NCBI GenBank assembly: GCA_910584185.1
Contig: CAJTYC010000024.1
Span: 13,989 to 28,241 of the forward strand
Direction of reading: 5' to 3'
Source: an uncultured Muribaculaceae bacterium
GTDB lineage: Bacteria; Bacteroidota; Bacteroidia; Bacteroidales; Muribaculaceae
DNA length: 14,253 nucleotides
Part shown: positions 13,025-14,253 of the stretch, in pieces
How positions within the stretch are numbered: position 1 is the stretch's first letter
How the letters are laid out: every line of letters starts with the position of its first letter
The notes under the pieces: model-generated
Seen by the model: only the letters and a program-made list of their open reading frames with translations
What the model was told of the DNA's origin: nothing
Databases searched by the model: none
Translations under genes and position numbers: made by a program

Positions 13025-13098
13025 GGTCCTATAGCTCAGTTGGTCAGAGCACCTGACTCATAATCAGGGAGTCCTTGGTTCAAGCCCAAGTGGGACCA
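13025..13098 (+). tRNA. tRNA with CAT anticodon: elongator Met, or Ile2 if lysidine-modified
   Basis: A full 74-base cloverleaf is present. Acceptor GGTCCTA pairs with TGGGACC (one T-G pair), D arm is GCTC-AGTTGGTCA-GAGC, anticodon arm CCTGA-CTCATAA-TCAGG, T arm CTTGG-TTCAAGC-CCAAG, and discriminator A13098. The 3' CCA is not fully encoded (CCC follows). The G1-C72 pair rules out initiator tRNA. CAT is read as Met unless TilS converts C34 to lysidine for Ile AUA, which sequence inspection cannot settle. It has its own consensus promoter and a strong hairpin after it, so it is a single-gene transcript. Confidence 0.95.
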
Positions 13099-13105
13099 CC
13101 CTTAT

Positions 13106-13152
13106 AAATCTCTATTTATCTGATAATTAGATAAATAGAGATTTTAATTTTG
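13106..13152 (+). terminator. Hairpin terminator after the CAU tRNA
   Basis: A perfect 16-bp stem, 13106-13121 with 13129-13144, closes a 7-base loop, followed by TTAATTTTG. The stem is AT-rich and contains AATAGAGATTT, the motif of the tandem repeats on the other side of the tRNA. The downstream TAATTTTG (13145-13152) resembles a -7 box but lacks a -33 box at the right distance. Confidence 0.7.
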
Positions 13153-13344
13153 CAGTTTTGTCCACATATTGTCCACGAATTTTGATTTTAGCCTGCGGTG
13201 GACAATATTTTTCTCTTAAAAATTCATAATATTTCAGGCTCGGTTCTCAGAAACCGGTATTAGGGGGGTCAAGACGAACAATTGAGCGACTGGGCGTGTT
13301 TCCTTAATTGATGTAAAACATGTTCAATAATTAATGCCCCCTGA
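13145..13344. other. AT-rich intergenic stretch after the tRNA, possible island boundary
   Basis: No gene is supported here. It holds a cluster of TTGTCCAC boxes (13158-13208), a short CGGTT/AACCG hairpin (13241-13256), the run of six G with GGGGGTCAA (13264-13272), and AT-rich sequence before the ATG at 13345. Its composition and repeat content differ from the dense coding DNA to the left, which fits accessory DNA beside a tRNA. Confidence 0.45.
13158..13208. repeat. TTGTCCAC direct repeats with an inverted partner
   Basis: TTGTCCAC occurs at 13158-13165 and 13169-13176, 11 bases apart (about one helical turn). The second copy, extended to ATATTGTCCAC (13166-13176), is the exact reverse complement of GTGGACAATAT (13198-13208) across a 21-base spacer. 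Five T (13208-13212) close the right side, so a terminator role is also possible. The layout resembles recombinase or repressor sites next to tRNA-integrated elements. Confidence 0.7.
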
Positions 13345-13467
13345 ATGAAAAAAGAGGACAAGAAAAGACTTACCAAAGAGCTGCTGAAGGAATGGCAGCG
13401 CACCCACTACCAAAGAATACTGCGATTTCTCCGACATGATGCACGACCGCAACGGCGTCGGCTTTGA
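13345..13467 (+). pseudogene. Detached N-terminal part of the frameshifted accessory gene
   Basis: From ATG 13345 a lysine-rich 40-codon frame runs MKKEDKKRLTKELLKEWQRT and on to a TGA at 13465-13467. Its first 24 codons look like a natural start for the next gene: removing one A at 13416-13417 (AGAATAC to AGATAC) fuses it in frame as HYQRYCDFSDMMHDRNG. The fused product would be 291 residues. This suggests a one-base insertion, either a real mutation or a sequencing error. Confidence 0.6.
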
Positions 13468-14221
13468 TAAAGTCTATGCCGAAGCCATCATGATGATTCC
13501 TAAATTCGAGAAAGCACTGTTTCTGTATCTGAAGAATGACCGTTCGGAAAATATCGACGATCTGGAGTCATTATTGAAGGATGAAGGAATAGTATCACAA
13601 CTTTCTCTTCACTTCTTCGCCCAGCTACCTGACAGTTATACTCCTGCAATGCTCTGCTGGCTATTCTTTGGCAGAAGTTTCGAGTGTATGGTAGAATATG
13701 GAGAGGAAATGATTCGTAATCCCAAGCTCAATTTTCTGCTTCGCCGTCTCGCACGTGTGAACATCAAGGCTATCATCAACCGTAGCATTGCAATAAAGGC
13801 GAGAACGGAAGAAGACTGGGTAAAGTTTGTTGAAGAACTTGATGAAATCGGCGAGACGCCGAATGTGACGGCAAGCGTAGTGTCCAAATTCAAATCATTG
13901 CCGCCAGATACGAAGGTGACGATGAAAGAAACCTCCGAGAAGAAACCCATCCCCGGGAAACAGAAGAAACGCCGCTCGCTTGAGGAGTTGCTGCCAAATG
14001 GCGACGAGTACCTTTTTGAATCAATTGATGAACATGTGAGTCTCCGTCAGAGCGGAAGGGATCTCGCATTGCTTTACCTTGTCCTTGAGAAAGGTCGCGC
14101 TATGGTGAGGACAACTGTCACGGAATTTCACGCTGCCCTTGTGGTGAGATATAAGGATAAGAAGAATATCGAGATTCCGGGACATAGATGGATTCAAGGT
14201 GGAAAACCCAGGCGCGGATGA
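13436..14221 (+). CDS. Accessory protein of unknown function, probable frameshifted N-terminus
   Basis: The longest intact frame is 261 residues from ATG 13436, but coding sense continues upstream in this frame (YCDFSD) and then into the frame from 13345, so the intact gene was probably 13345-14221 (291 residues). The protein is soluble, helical and rich in Lys/Glu/Arg. Visible stretches are KFEKALFLYLKND, LPDSYTPAMLCWLFFGRSFE, RSIAIKARTEEDWVKFVEEL, a basic linker KKPIPGKQKKRRSLEELLP, and a C-terminal domain with SGRDLALLYLVLEKGRAM. There is no signal peptide or transmembrane segment. From memory it resembles DUF6043-type proteins found near site-specific integrases in Bacteroidales; this is tentative. 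It follows a tRNA and repeat-rich DNA and is more lysine- and AT-rich than the genes to its left, consistent with transfer. Translation from 13436 could still give a shortened protein. Confidence 0.65.
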   Translation: MMHDRNGVGFDKVYAEAIMMIPKFEKALFLYLKNDRSENIDDLESLLKDEGIVSQLSLHFFAQLPDSYTPAMLCWLFFGRSFECMVEYGEEMIRNPKLNFLLRRLARVNIKAIINRSIAIKARTEEDWVKFVEELDEIGETPNVTASVVSKFKSLPPDTKVTMKETSEKKPIPGKQKKRRSLEELLPNGDEYLFESIDEHVSLRQSGRDLALLYLVLEKGRAMVRTTVTEFHAALVVRYKDKKNIEIPGHRWIQGGKPRRG

Positions 14222-14253
14222 CCCCTGGGGCCAAGGTTGATTTGACCCCCGAA

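Larger units (their letters stand above)
13264..14250. repeat. Inverted 9-bp pair GGGGGTCAA ... TTGACCCCC flanking the last gene
   Basis: GGGGGTCAA (13264-13272) and TTGACCCCC (14242-14250) are exact reverse complements about 970 bases apart, bracketing the frameshifted gene. A further TGACCCC (14219-14225) overlaps that gene's stop codon, followed by palindromic CCCCTGGGG (14222-14230). They could be insertion-sequence ends or subterminal repeats, but homology outside the 9 bp is poor and the window stops 3 bases later. Confidence 0.4.

Noticed and set aside
13025..13098. The CAT tRNA as initiator tRNA-fMet
   Set aside because: It has a normal G1-C72 pair and lacks the three G-C pairs at the base of the anticodon stem.
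13412..13420. Programmed +1 frameshift in the last gene
   Set aside because: There is no recognisable slippery site or stimulating structure at the junction. A simple one-base insertion explains it better.

Overview
The window looks like a Bacteroidales chromosome, probably of a gut lineage near Muribaculaceae; the family-level placement is inference. Three things support the order. The promoters match the Bacteroidota consensus (TTTG, about 20 bases, TAnnTTTG) with no E. coli-type -35/-10. Shine-Dalgarno sequences are weak or absent. The proteins are typical of the order: a secreted choloylglycine-hydrolase-family enzyme, SPOR and coiled-coil lipoproteins, a short RsmI, and a CPA2 antiporter with tandem TrkA-C domains.

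Layout. (1) 1-1398, translation: the 3' part of a tRNA-Asn with its terminator, convergent rpsO (uS15), and divergent rplU-rpmA (bL21-bL27). The rpsO and rplU promoters are physically interleaved, and both transcripts start with foldable leaders. (2) 1482-6619, all on the minus strand: a secreted Ntn-hydrolase, two lipoproteins, then a probable operon dacB - conserved unknown - rsmI whose last two genes overlap by ATGA. The dacB promoter sits so close to the ATG that a leaderless mRNA is predicted. (3) 6709-12821, all on the plus strand: an AI-2E-family permease, a CPA2 cation:proton antiporter, a lipoprotein, a VanZ-like membrane protein and a cytoplasmic GH13 enzyme. (4) 12822-14253: an AT-rich stretch of repeats, a CAU-anticodon tRNA with a consensus promoter and a strong hairpin, then accessory-looking DNA. 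This tail holds clustered TTGTCCAC boxes forming an inverted repeat, a GGGGGTCAA/TTGACCCCC inverted pair, and a gene with an apparent one-base frameshift that resembles proteins found beside Bacteroidales integrases.

The first 13 kb is ordinary housekeeping and envelope chromosome. I see no complete novel defence or mobile system. The best leads are the overlapping promoter pair with structured ribosomal-protein leaders, the predicted leaderless dacB, the conserved unknown coupled to rsmI, and the tRNA-linked accessory boundary at the right end, whose main content lies beyond this window.
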